Shown: piece after piece, positions 10,092-20,842 of the stretch
Numbering within the stretch: position 1 is the first letter of the stretch
Layout: each line of letters opens with the position of its first letter
DNA from: Calcarisporiella thermophila CBS 279.70
Taxonomy: Eukaryota > Calcarisporiellomycota
Length of the DNA: 64,000 nt
NCBI RefSeq assembly: GCF_041956535.1
Contig: NW_027192214.1
Location: 97,687-161,686, forward strand
Direction of reading: 5' to 3'
Program-made: the position numbers and the translations under genes
Notes under the pieces: model-generated
The model's database searches: none
The model's input: only the letters and a program-made list of their open reading frames with translations
What the model was told of the DNA's origin: nothing

Positions 10092-10475
10092 ATGAATACG
10101 GATGGTGAGACCGAGCAATCAGAGAAGAAACAAGAAAATACCATTAAAATATCCAGTACCCCACAGACTCCTAATACCAAACCTCTAGAATCCAAAGTGT
10201 TCAGCGAAATATCCGGATTTGAACCATCCAGCGTGCCTGCCAAGAGGAGCCCCGAAATCAAGACGGTGAACCTGCAAGAATTCCTAGCTTCCCAGAAGAA
10301 CATGAAGTTCGACTTCAGTCCTACTAAATCGCCCACGCGCATCAATCATCCAACACGGAAAACTATCACTAAGCCAGAAAGCCCCTCAAAGACCAAGGCC
10401 CCCCCTAAAACTAAGGTAAAAACGGCCAGAAGTCCCAACGGATATGAGCTTAGATATATATTACAGCGACAGTAA
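10092..10475 (+). CDS. Small basic, Ser/Thr/Pro/Lys-rich protein of unknown function
   Basis: A 127-residue frame. I start it at the ATG at 10092, the one inside the target sequence copy. The frame stays open 27 bases further upstream, but only into the A tail of the SINE. The protein is hydrophilic and probably disordered, with many TP and SP pairs (STPQTP, SPTKSPTR, SPSKTKAPPK) that could be proline-directed kinase sites. A short segment near the middle (NLQEFLASQKN) could form a helix. No domain is recognised. The SINE copies end directly at its start codon, so its 5' leader, and perhaps its promoter, has been changed. It may be a partial or decaying gene. Confidence 0.45.
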   Translation: MNTDGETEQSEKKQENTIKISSTPQTPNTKPLESKVFSEISGFEPSSVPAKRSPEIKTVNLQEFLASQKNMKFDFSPTKSPTRINHPTRKTITKPESPSKTKAPPKTKVKTARSPNGYELRYILQRQ

Positions 10476-11870
10476 ATATCACTCTCTTTCAGCACCATTG
10501 CTTTCTGCATATCAAACGATATACGAGAGTAAAGAATAATTTTCTATCTACATTTCACTATCTTATATACTCAACCATTCAAATCAACCAACTCTAACAA
10601 TCTATCTACTTTCTTCTCACTTTTAAACCACTTCAAAATAGGCTAGGAGCAGTGCCCAAATGATTTTGACGTTGAGATTATCCTACCGTTTTAATTGTAC
10701 AGGATATTTTTCAATAAAAATTCTTTTGTTGAAAAATAAAGTTCGCCGACAATACTCCCCCATTACTTTTCTTATACATACCAAGGGTAAGTCAGGAGCA
10801 AAACCTGGGCAATTTTGGCGTAGTAGTTTACCCTATCTCTAACTAAATAGGACTTATTCAATATAAGGGCCATAGTTAAAAAGAGCTTGCTGACAAATCA
10901 CATTGACCTCGAGTGACCTTGTAGATTGGAGTCCCGCAGTCGAATTCTAGGTTGTGTTTCGATTCCCGCAGGCGACGCTTGCCCTTATCTCCGATGAGCG
11001 TTTGCCTAATAATTTTTTCAGGACTAAATGTCTATCGATAGCTTAATAGCAGGCAAGCAAAATCAAACAAATAAATGGTTCCTACAAACATTGGTACCAA
11101 ACAATCTTTTAGAGAGATCCAAATACAAAGTGGGAGGCAAGTGGCAATATTAGGGTAATTTCAACGTGGAAGTCTACCCTCCATTCCAATTAGATAAATT
11201 ATCGAATAAACTGCCAATGGAGCATTCAAAGATTAAATCGCCTTACGATATTATTTCTGTTGATATAGTATATAGTAATATAGCAAGATACAAAAGGTGT
11301 AGTGCTAGCCCGTCAGCTAGATTCCGTTTGCCGCTACAGCCATATCGAGGGGCCAAACTGAGAATAAAAAGCGATCCACCTTGGTTTTCTCCCAGTATGA
11401 TCCCCTGTTCGAAAAACCCATTGTAAGAAGATCACAATAACTCGAGCAAAGTCATCCTCATTCTATCAGCCGTAGTGCTGAAATACACTCATTATTAGTG
11501 TAATCTTTGAATACTCCTCACTATCAATCAAAGTTTTTATTTTATTTTATTTGTAATTTTTTCTCCCTTCATGTATCAAGGCGAGACTCCGAATCCAAAA
11601 GCGATCATAGGGGGCTAAATAAGGTGTATGATTTATTATATTATAAATAATTTACTGTGTTTTACTTGTCAATCTAATAATTTCAATAAAAGTTGAAAGG
11701 AATAAAAAAAGACAATAAAGTATAAAAAACAATCTATAAGATCACGCATTTCCTTCTATGCTGTCGCATAATACCTTGGCCCCATCCTAGGCTAGAAACC
11801 CTTTTTCCCCGGCTTGGGAGTTTTCATAAGCATTTTCTATCGCCAAAAAAATTGGCCTTTACAGCGGACA
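10476..11870. other. Intergenic region with one weak tRNA-like patch
   Basis: No coding frame I can support. Two short related blocks occur near 10640-10700 and 10790-10845 (GGAGCA..., TTTTG.CGT.GTAGTTTACC-like). A B-box-like GTTTCGATTCC at about 10955-10968 may be a remnant of a tRNA-derived repeat. The 3' untranslated region of the minus-strand glycosyltransferase probably occupies the right end. Confidence 0.35.
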
Positions 11871-14800
11871 TCACTCCAGATCGTCCTCCCTCACATCCAC
11901 CTCCACTTTTCCGAGCTGCGAACCGAACTGCACCTCGATCACAAGCTTTCCCGAATTTCTTACTACGTTGAGTTGAGAGAGGAGGGCATTGACATCTGCG
12001 CGTGTTGCATCGCGTAACTTGACCTCGTCGGCACTTAGCTCAGATCCTCGGTTGCCCCAGCGGAAAGTTGGACCATTGATGTTTCCAAGCGAGTACACCT
12101 TTACGGCGGCGCTCTTCACTTGAGCAGGCCCTCCCTGCACGAATATCAGATCAAGTCCTTGGAATGCCCCTCGAGGTTTCCGGATAATATCGTCGATTGA
12201 TTTCCCGCCGTAATATCCAGGGGTCGAGTCCGTGGTGGGATGGGAGGTGTACGCCGCACGCACCTTTCGCTTTCCTTCGCTATCCTCACCAGAATCAGCA
12301 CCACTCTCAAGCGAGGCCGCATCGGGCTCGTCTTCCAAATAAATCATGCTAGGTCCGACGAGGTTGAACGGGTACTCCTTGGGGGGCGCCATCCACTTGC
12401 GTTTCCCATCGGGCAACGTGGTCAGCTCCGAATGGGGCATACCGAGGCTAAATCTGCGCATAATCAAATCCACAACCGAGCCGGCTTGCACGGGTAGACC
12501 ATTCGTCATCTTCCCAAACAAATGCAAACTCCAAGCGTCTTTTTCCATGGCTCGGAGCTCCTCCCCGGCGTCGATGCTTGGCTTGAGAGTCCGGTCCACC
12601 TCCACATAGTTGAGGGGATAGAGCACGCGCGTCGGAAGAATTGTGAAGCCATTCGACTCCAGAAGAGGTCGCTGGGCGCGCACGTGTGTGGTGATCGCAC
12701 GAGGTCCCACGCAATTGAAGCAGTCCGCAGAATATTTGGAGGAGAAGGCTGCCTCCGCAACCTCTCTGAACACGCGCCATCCCCGCCGGAACCGCATTAC
12801 CCCCGGGGCAAGATAGGTGCCCTCGCTATCAAGGGTCCACTCCGTGTCACTGCGCACATCGCTTCGGTCGGCCCCGATGAATTCCACATGCTCTGCGGGA
12901 GGTGCGCGCAGCCAGAGCGCATCCATATCCATATACATTCCTCCGTACTTGTAGAGCAACATATAGCGCATATAATCTGTGAGATGGGAGAAGAAGTATC
13001 GCCCCCGCGACCACCGATCCCATTCACGGACCCACTGCTCCGAGTTCTGCCCCAGGAACCAGCGGTACTCAAGCATCAGGTCGCGATTGACGTGCACCAC
13101 ATGCACGCGGTATCCATTCTGGGTGTATGACGAGAAAAAGTCCTCAGGCAGGGTCGTGGTAATGACCATGACGACCGCGCGCGGAGTGTGGGCCCAAATC
13201 AATTCGAGCGCCTTAAAGTGCCGCTCGCCGAAGGTCGATGGATCCGTGGTCCAACAGACCCAGTGCAGGAGGTGCCATTCCTCCGTCTCGGAAAGCGTGG
13301 ACGTCTCGCGATTTAGCAGTCCAGGGACAATCCACCTATCGTCGGTGGGCGGCTCTAGCGGGTCTCTCGCCTGCTGCGGGAGATCAGAGGATCCCGAGGG
13401 CTTTGAGTCGAGAAGGCTGATTCCCCTCAGCTCATCGCAGTCATACCCCCACTCCCGCCAATGATTCACTCGGTCCTTGCACGGATAGCAGTAGGCACAG
13501 TACTGTTGTCGGAACCCCTCGCACATCCGCCTGCCCGCCAGAACATTAGCAAGCATCTTATGACGACTCTCCCGAGGCTCGTAGGTGTCCGAGAAATGCT
13601 TTGCAATCATGTCGTCTTCGCACACATCTGCCTGCTGGATCCGTTTGTCGTGGATGGGGCGGATGTTGTACGGATAGAGCCAAACGCCCAAATTCTGGTC
13701 CTCATTTCGGGTGTAGAGCCGGGGCTCGCTCGCCAGCAACGCAACCACATCCTGGGACAAAATGTACATCGCCCCGGCCGTAAACTGTGGAAACATGGGG
13801 AGTTGGTAGTCGAACTCGGCGTTTTTGTTGTTGGGGTTTCTTATCGGGGGAATATCGTGGTAGGCCAGCCCCCTCCAATAATAAGGCTGCTTGGGCACCT
13901 GGAGGAGTTCTCTGCTGACGGTATCCAGCCGTACAAAAATGTCATCGTCTGTTTTGACCAGGTAGTCGAAGTCGTACCCGCTGCTCCATACAAGCGCTTT
14001 ATGGAGTTTTTTGCTAAGGTCATTGTACCCATCGGAGGCAGGCACAATCAAAATGTCGCCATGTTGCTTCGACTCTTCTTCGATGCGGGCCCCCATTTTA
14101 CGGTGCACTTGAGCAGAAGGCGGCTCCCCAATGACAAATCGATAATCGAAGGAGACCTCAGCCGAGAGTGGAGGCGCTAGGCGCAGGGTGGTTTCGCGGA
14201 ACTCTTGGCGCTTTTCGAGGCCCCGGGGAGTCCACGACGACAACACCAGCATGAGGATCCTTGTGTTCGCAGGGTGCAACTGCGTAAGATTCTTGCCGAC
14301 ACTATGTGCGAAATGAGACTGCGTGGAAATTAAATCGGAACGATAGGGTAGTGTGGTCTGCATGTTTAACAGGCATCCGCTGGTGATCAGTAAAAACAGG
14401 CATCCCGGCAGCAGGATATATCGGAAAATCGATGCCCTTCCATTTTCGCCAGCCCGCTTTCCCTCTTCCAGGAAGTCCCCAACTTTACCGTACTGGCCGT
14501 TAGAGGTGAGGCGTTGCACGTGCGCGCCTGCGAGCAGTAAACAAACACCCATCCATTGTAAACCAATATTACTGGTGAATGCTGCGAAAATGTATGGAAT
14601 AATCCAGAGAGCAAGAACAAGTGCGGCAAGTCGCAGAAGCGCAGAGAGATGACCATATATGTGCAACCAGCGTAAATGGAGTTCATTGATGAGCCACCAT
14701 GACCAAAAGCCTGCGAGCAAGCACTATAAATACAAGACAACGTTAAATTTTATTTTCCTTCATGCTGCTTGTCGGTCGCGATAGAAATAAGTGATATTTA

Positions 14801-15102
14801 CCCAGAAAGATGCAAGGTAATATGTTAAAGGGAATGCTTTTACTACCGTCAAGTTCCACGATTCCTGTCTAGACATGTTCCATGCCGTTGTCATTCCGTA
14901 AAGGAATCCAAGAACTGCTGGCATAATCCCGACTACTTTTAACAAGCCAACAAGCCATGGCTGTTCACGTGTGCGGAATGAAGACGATCGAAAGGGTAGC
15001 GTCGATGAGATATATTGCTTCTATTGAATATGAAAGGCACATGGAATCAGATCATCTAGGCTTAGAATATGAACATAGATGTTAGTCATTTACCACCACC
15101 AT
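11871..15102 (-). CDS. Bifunctional GT31-GT32 membrane glycosyltransferase
   Basis: Three exons, 15102-15094, 15020-14802 and 14723-11871, give about 1026 residues. The first exon holds only three codons, so the start is a proposal. The N-terminus has several hydrophobic segments (about residues 20-120 and 175-200), so it is probably an ER/Golgi multi-pass or type II protein. Residues about 230-450 match the beta-1,3-galactosyltransferase family (GT31): RILMLVLSSW, the DxD-type KTDDD near 333-337 and an EDQNLG block. Residues about 560-800 match GT32/alpha-1,4-type sugar transferases: LTDYMRYMLLYKYGG followed by DMD near 675. A C-terminal 170 residues hold a disordered linker and a probable beta-rich module. 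Acceptor and donor sugars cannot be told. A Cys-rich patch (CAYCYPCKD) joins the two catalytic parts. Confidence 0.8.
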
Positions 15103-17263
15103 CGTCGTCGGGCCAACCGGATTATCCGTTTAGTGTCAACAAAATTAGAATAATGTTAAGTAATAATACAAAAAAAGAGGTAGAAAGAGGGGAGGAGAGT
15201 GAGAGTGAGAGTGAGAGAATGGAAACTAAGGGATGGCAATTGAGGAGCAAAAGATTCCTATAACTGACAGAACATCAAGGTAGAATGTCAATTCAATGGT
15301 ATAGCACTCTGAGGAAAACAACAAATAGCACTAGAGGTTGAATCGTTACTAAACGATACACAATGAGGAGTATTAGTTTGGATAAAGAGAAGGTAATTGA
15401 GTACCAGAGGGATTGGGGGAAGGGGGAATCGAGATGGGAACTATTTTGCTATTGCAATTGGAATCTATAAACAAGATGGAGAACAGTGAGCAAGTAAGGA
15501 GAGGAAAAGCGTGCACGGTTTCGAGCGGTTTCGCAACCCTATTTGTCCGAAATTTCGAAGTTTATTTTGATCGTACAGACACTTCTGAAATCCGCCGTTC
15601 TTTTGGAAGAGCCGGATTGCGGAGCGCAATCTGAGCTGCTGACTAGAGAGCGTCCCTCTGTTGTATCGATGGGTGTTCTAGTGATGTCCAGCACGGCCAG
15701 CCCAGCTACACTCGATCTCACAGCTCTCCTCCAAAGATTTGGTAAGACCCCATAACATGGGTCAGAAACTGACGTTCTATCCAAGGCAGTCCAAGCCTCG
15801 TCATTGAGGCGTGAGTAATTTGTGGCAGAATTACTCTCAAAACTTTTCGGCCAAACTCCGTGGTATTATCAAGAGGCGATCAGCGCTGGGAAGATCGCAG
15901 CAACGAACTCAGAAGTCCTATGGCATTCATCCTCTTCTGCAAGCCCCCCCCCCTCACGCGTTAGTGCTGGCCTACAGGATGTCCTTTGGCCCCGTGTGAT
16001 CCGAGACTTCTTTCATCCGGACACCCGCTTAAACCTGATAAGCTCTCTTTTCCACGGGAGATTTCTAGTGGATCTGGCAAGCTTGGCTCCCTGGCACCGC
16101 ACTATCGGGTGTTGCCTTCCACCCTATACACAGAATGCAAGTCTATCTTGTCTCTTAGCCAATACGACTCTGTGCCCACTACAAATGGCTATGGTCCACC
16201 CAATTGTGTGGCTTATTATACTAATATAGGCTTAGCCTGCTACAACATGACAGCGTCTAACTAACTGCGTATGACAGCCAACCTTGACCTAAGTGGATAT
16301 CTGCAGGAGAAAGTGGGGATAGTTGGTGCGGTTGATTTGTGATTAGTGGAACTCTCTAGCGCGTGTTCGGCAGGAAAAGCTGGCTACGATCGGTTAAACA
16401 GTGGAGCAGAGCTTAAGGAGGGCTTGGCCGAGCAATTAATGCGAGTGGGCCTAAAAGAGTTAAGTAGGCTATCCCCCGGCAATTCGGGGGGATACATGAG
16501 GAAATTGACGAATTTGGAAGCACTCACGCAATTCATATTTTGTCGGGCGCACGTTCCATCCACACTCTATTCTCTTCCTTAGAATTGGCTAAGATTGTTG
16601 CAGTCAGATAACGCGAGCCGGAGGTACATTTGAGGAGACGTTTTCAAGACTGAAAACGGCCGAGCCGATTTCCTTTTCCCATACACTCTATTCGCGTTGC
16701 TCAACTCTCCCCGGGCCGGACTCAGAACAGCAGATTACTATGATGTTTAGGCCTACTGCATTACTATATCGGAGGCTGCACTCTCGATCGCTACGCAACC
16801 CTAAAAATCTGGGCCCGTGGCCGCTGTTCCATTGCCAACTTGCCCGGCCCACCGGCCGCCTTAAGAAGGCGGCGGCGGGCAAGCACGAACGGTCAAGAAG
16901 AAGGCCCGGCTCGGATCGCAACCGGGGGAATGCTTCAGAGGGGACCGAGGATTGGAAAGAGAGCGGGAGGAAACAGGGATGACGCAAGCAATTTTCAACT
17001 GATAAAAGAAAAAAAGGGGATCGGCGGTCTAGCATGTTTACCCGATAGGTTCTAGATCGTGAAAAGCCGTATCTAATGAGGAAATTAGAGCTTTCGGATG
17101 GGGAGCAGCAAATGTGTCAGATATTTATAATTCCTGCATTGAGACACGCGATTAGATAGAGAATTAATTTGGGGAAAGCCTGTATTGACTTCCCAACCTC
17201 CCTTATCTTTTCGCAAGCAAACCTTGCCATTCCAAGTTACTCACCCCCACCGCCTTTTCTAAC
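15103..17263. other. Long intergenic stretch without a supported gene
   Basis: Frames of up to 135 codons exist on the plus strand (15822-16229, 16346-16582), but none has a recognisable domain, splice pattern or matching upstream exon. A GAGAGT repeat lies near 15200. Base composition shifts towards GC near 16690-16980. The right part should contain the promoter of the DUF1752 gene. Confidence 0.4.
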
Positions 17264-18601
17264 ATGCCCGTTCTGACGGCGCCAATCCTCACCTTCTCGC
17301 CCAGCACCCTAGACCAGCTGAGCTCCATCGATGTCGATGGCTTATGCTCCATGTGGACAGGTAAATCTCCCTTTGCTTTCACCCTTATGGAGAGCGGCTA
17401 GCTCCCGCCTTCCTCCTTCCCTCCTCAGATCATTGACCCCGGAACTTGCCCATTCCTAGTCTTCACAAAGTGCAAGCAGAGCCTGGATCAGGGCCACCGC
17501 CTAGAGAACCTCTCCTGGCGATTATGGTATCGTGAGATCAATGCTTTAGACTCTCTGTTGCCCCAGTCAAAGCATGAAGAGCGTGTCGCTAGCCCTCCGT
17601 TGGCGGTGTCGCCGAAATCGTTTCAGAGGATACTTTCATCGTCTATTCCCTCCCATTTTTCCTCCTCCTTCTCCTCCTCCAGCTGCTTAGTTCCGACCTC
17701 CCACTCTCAAATGGCACCGGCAAAATCCGGAACCGACCCACAACATGCAAGCTCATGGCATCCCTCCACGGCCCCGCCAAATGAACTGGCAACCGCTACT
17801 GCCCCCGAGCTTGATCATAACATCGTCTCTTCTTTCGATTCCTCGATCTGCTCTTTCTCATCCTCCACTTCCTCACAAGGCACCCTTGTCGGCTTCCACG
17901 AAAAGCATACAAATACCCCCTACCGCTTCCGCCCCAACTCGGACGCCGGTTCCAATCCTAGCAACAGCCACTCTAGGCGTCCATCGGCACATAGACAAAA
18001 CAGTAGCACTCGCTTCTTCATCCACAAGGATCCCGAGGAGCAGGAGGATGACTTTGAGGATATGGACGACGATATTTCCGACTATGATGATGGCGAGGAA
18101 CTCCCGGTCCCATCTGCCCCGCCGCCATCGATGAACTCCCTCGAATGCACTCCACCCCCCATCACCGCCACCAGGGTCGCCACCACAGACATTCTTTTTG
18201 AGAAGATAGACATACGGCAGGTGGTGCCTCAGCGCTCGCTTCTCTCTGCTCAGCTGCAACAATGCGACCGCCCCTCCCTCCACCCGACCCCAATCCGATA
18301 CCATGAGCGCGATGGCCCTCGCCCAAGGCTGGAGCAGCAGCGACTTATGCGCTCAAAACCATCCATCCGCCAGGATCTCCATGCTCTTGAAAAGCGCTGC
18401 GTCCGGTTTGTTGAAGCGGACTTTGCGTGCGAAGAAGAGCCCACACAGGCAAATAGAGCTGCTTCGGACCTGTCCCAGAGCGTTCAACGTAGTCTCTGGA
18501 GAGAAAGATTATTTAAACCACGCCCTGGCGAATGCCGAAGTACAAATGAGATAGATGAAGGGGAGACAGCGAACCCTGTCTTTTGTGAGGAGGGCTGGTA
18601 A
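17264..18601 (+). CDS. AreA-GATA-like (DUF1752) domain protein
   Basis: Two exons, 17264-17360 and 17460-18601, give 412 residues; the intron has GTAAAT and CCTAG ends. Joining the exons restores the DUF1752 signature at residues about 20-60: DVDGLCSMW, then VFTKCK, then LENLSWRLWYRE. This block is also found at the N-terminus of AreA/Nit2-type nitrogen regulators and in fungal carbon and stress signalling proteins that have no GATA finger. No GATA zinc finger is present here. The rest is Ser/Pro-rich and probably disordered, with an acidic stretch (about residues 200-220) and a conserved-looking C-terminal KRCVRFVEA segment. I infer a nuclear or signalling adaptor role. A more precise function cannot be read. 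Confidence 0.85.
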
Positions 18602-19041
18602 TACAGCGCTTCTCTATTTAATTTTTTAGGGAAAAAATTCCACATGTTTTCGATGCTCCGTGTATATAAATCTCTTTCTAGTTTAATTGATAAACACTCT
18701 GCTTTTGCTCTCTATTTTCCATGTAAACATGCTGCTTTTATTATTATTATTTTCTTTCTTGTTTTCCCCGTTTTCTCCTATGGATGTTAATTTTTCCTCT
18801 TTCTTTCCTCTATTAGCCTGCTTTCTAGGTCTTCTCACTTAATCTCACTGGATACTTCACACTAGTTGGATAATGGACATCTCCCAAGAAGAGCATAATA
18901 AATCTCCCCCAGCTTAAACCAGAAAGCATAGGAAAGAAATGGGGCCGCTTTTATGGCTTAAAAGTCTTTATTACCATAGGATAAATTACAAAAGAATTGA
19001 ATCGCAAACAAATGTTTTTTTTTTTTCACTCTCAGGAGTGG
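18602..19041. other. Convergent intergenic region
   Basis: T- and A-rich sequence between two genes ending towards each other; it should hold both 3' untranslated regions. No other signal. Confidence 0.5.
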
Positions 19042-20265
19042 TCATTTTGACTCGAGCGCAACCCGGGGTGACTGCTGGTCTCGCATCACCTCCCGCCACT
19101 GCTTCAACACGTGCTGCGCAGCCTCCTCTCGCCCGTGTCTGAGGTGCTGTCGGATCAGGTCTCGGAACATGCTTCCGAGGGGATTCACGCTATAGACCTC
19201 GCGCATGGCACGCATCACCTTCCAAGCCGTACTTGTTCTGTCCCGCTTGAGGGTCTCGTGCCGCACTAAGTAGCGGAATGTAATGATGTTGGGCTGGAGG
19301 TTGTAGGGTGGTTGCTGCATCTCGTTGAAGATCCGCCGGGCGGTGCGCATATCCGAGCGCTCGCATAGCCAGCGGATGAGCGTGTTGAAGGTGTCGAGAT
19401 TCGGAATAACCTTATATTCTTCGCGCATCATCTGCTCGTAACATCGTACCATGCTGCGCACCTCTCCGCTTTCGCCCAGGGCGCTGAGAAGGGCATTGAA
19501 GGTTTTGACCGTGGGGACCAGGAGACCATTTTCTCGTGTCTTCCCAAACGCTTGATTGAAAACCCGCATGGCAGCCGAAGCATTCCGCACTCCGCCGTAC
19601 ATCTCAATCATGGCCTCATGAGTGAAGGCAGTGGGTCGCACTTTAGCATCGCGTATCTCACTGTAGATCCAGGTAGCCAGGTCAACGTCGCGGCGCCGCA
19701 CCGCAGCATAAAGGTAGAGGTTGTATGAGTGTACATTGGGGGTTATGTTCAACTCGCGCATACGAGACCAGTAGGTTTCGCATCCATGAGCATCCTTCAC
19801 ACGGCCAAAAAATTCTAGAAGGAAATTGAAGTCGCGCACATCCGGCTTATGGCCAAGCGATTGCATTCTCTCCAGCACATACAAAATTCGGTCACGACAT
19901 CGCTCTATTTCTGCAGATCCGTAATCGATGTAGTTTTTCAACCGAAAGCTTCTCAAGGCCTCGCTATGGTCTTCTGCGGTAAGCAGTCTAATATTGCCAC
20001 CCTCATCAAGCGCAACATAGGTCTTCCACACTAGATTCTGATCGCGTCGCTGGATTGCGTTGAGTAGCTGGTGTACTTGTGGATGGTGTGCTTCAGGTCG
20101 ACGAGAAAGTGCAAATTTCGGGGATTTGGTTCGAGGATGGGAGGTGTGGGTTGAGGCGAGCCGTCTTGCAAGATGGGGGGGAGGTCGGAGGAAAGAGGAT
20201 GATGGGGAGGTGAAAAGTGAGCGGAAATTAAAAGCTAAAAAAGTGGCAGCCCGTTTTGTTGCCAT
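19042..20265 (-). CDS. Mitochondrial pentatricopeptide repeat protein
   Basis: A single exon of 407 residues. The N-terminus (residues 1-50) is rich in Arg, Ser and Ala without acidic residues, the look of a mitochondrial targeting sequence (a RRLAST-like cleavage region near 35-40). From about residue 110 to 380 there are at least six PPR units, recognisable by phrases such as PDVRDFNFLLEFF, PNVHSYNLYLYAA, PTAFTHEAMIEMY, PTVKTFNALLSAL and PNLDTFNTLIRWL. PPR proteins bind organelle RNA in a base-specific manner and act in processing, stability or translation. The RNA target cannot be told. The family in fungi diverges fast, so I give no orthologue name. Confidence 0.88.
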   Translation of the reverse strand: MATKRAATFLAFNFRSLFTSPSSSFLRPPPHLARRLASTHTSHPRTKSPKFALSRRPEAHHPQVHQLLNAIQRRDQNLVWKTYVALDEGGNIRLLTAEDHSEALRSFRLKNYIDYGSAEIERCRDRILYVLERMQSLGHKPDVRDFNFLLEFFGRVKDAHGCETYWSRMRELNITPNVHSYNLYLYAAVRRRDVDLATWIYSEIRDAKVRPTAFTHEAMIEMYGGVRNASAAMRVFNQAFGKTRENGLLVPTVKTFNALLSALGESGEVRSMVRCYEQMMREEYKVIPNLDTFNTLIRWLCERSDMRTARRIFNEMQQPPYNLQPNIITFRYLVRHETLKRDRTSTAWKVMRAMREVYSVNPLGSMFRDLIRQHLRHGREEAAQHVLKQWREVMRDQQSPRVALESK

Positions 20266-20842
20266 GTCTATGTATATGTGGGTGGGGAATGGAATCTAAT
20301 GATTAATGGCCAGCACTCCCCTGCAACTTTGTAAAAAAAAAATTGTTTTCTGTTGAAAATTTGATGACGATTCAGGAGCAGCTGCGCCTCGGGACAATTT
20401 TCGCAAGGTTTTGTTGTATCTATATTAGGAAAACACTTTGGTTTTACTTGAACACAGTGGACGGAGTCAAAAGTCCATAAGCATATGATCAACTAAACAG
20501 GAATTTTTTCCGAGCGCAACTACTTCAAATAAGTGTACTCATAGTAGTGTGTTTTATTACAAAGGTGATGCAAAAGGCTTTACCTGGCACGCTATGTTTG
20601 TAGTTTGTAGATCTATATATCAAGCCTCTTTGTGCATTAATTGAATATTCTATATGAAACTGTCAAAAAGCCTAAAGTCAAAAGACTATCCAAAAGACTT
20701 AACACTACCGTAAAGAGAAGTGATAAATATTGTGTAAATAAAAAAGAAAGAAGGATCACGAAGCCGATCGACTAGAAAGTCACTCATTCAACAAAATAAT
20801 ACAGGGGTAGTATAAAAAAAATGGGAGGAAAGTGCGAACGCG
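20266..20842. other. Intergenic region
   Basis: AT-rich; no coding frame or RNA gene recognised. It holds the promoter side of the PPR gene and the 3' side of the transporter. Confidence 0.5.

Noticed and set aside
13461-14180. A 239-codon plus-strand ORF
   Set aside because: Antisense shadow of the glycosyltransferase exon, no domain.
15822-16582. Plus-strand ORFs of 135 and 78 codons as host genes
   Set aside because: No domain, no convincing splice partner, and composition like random sequence.
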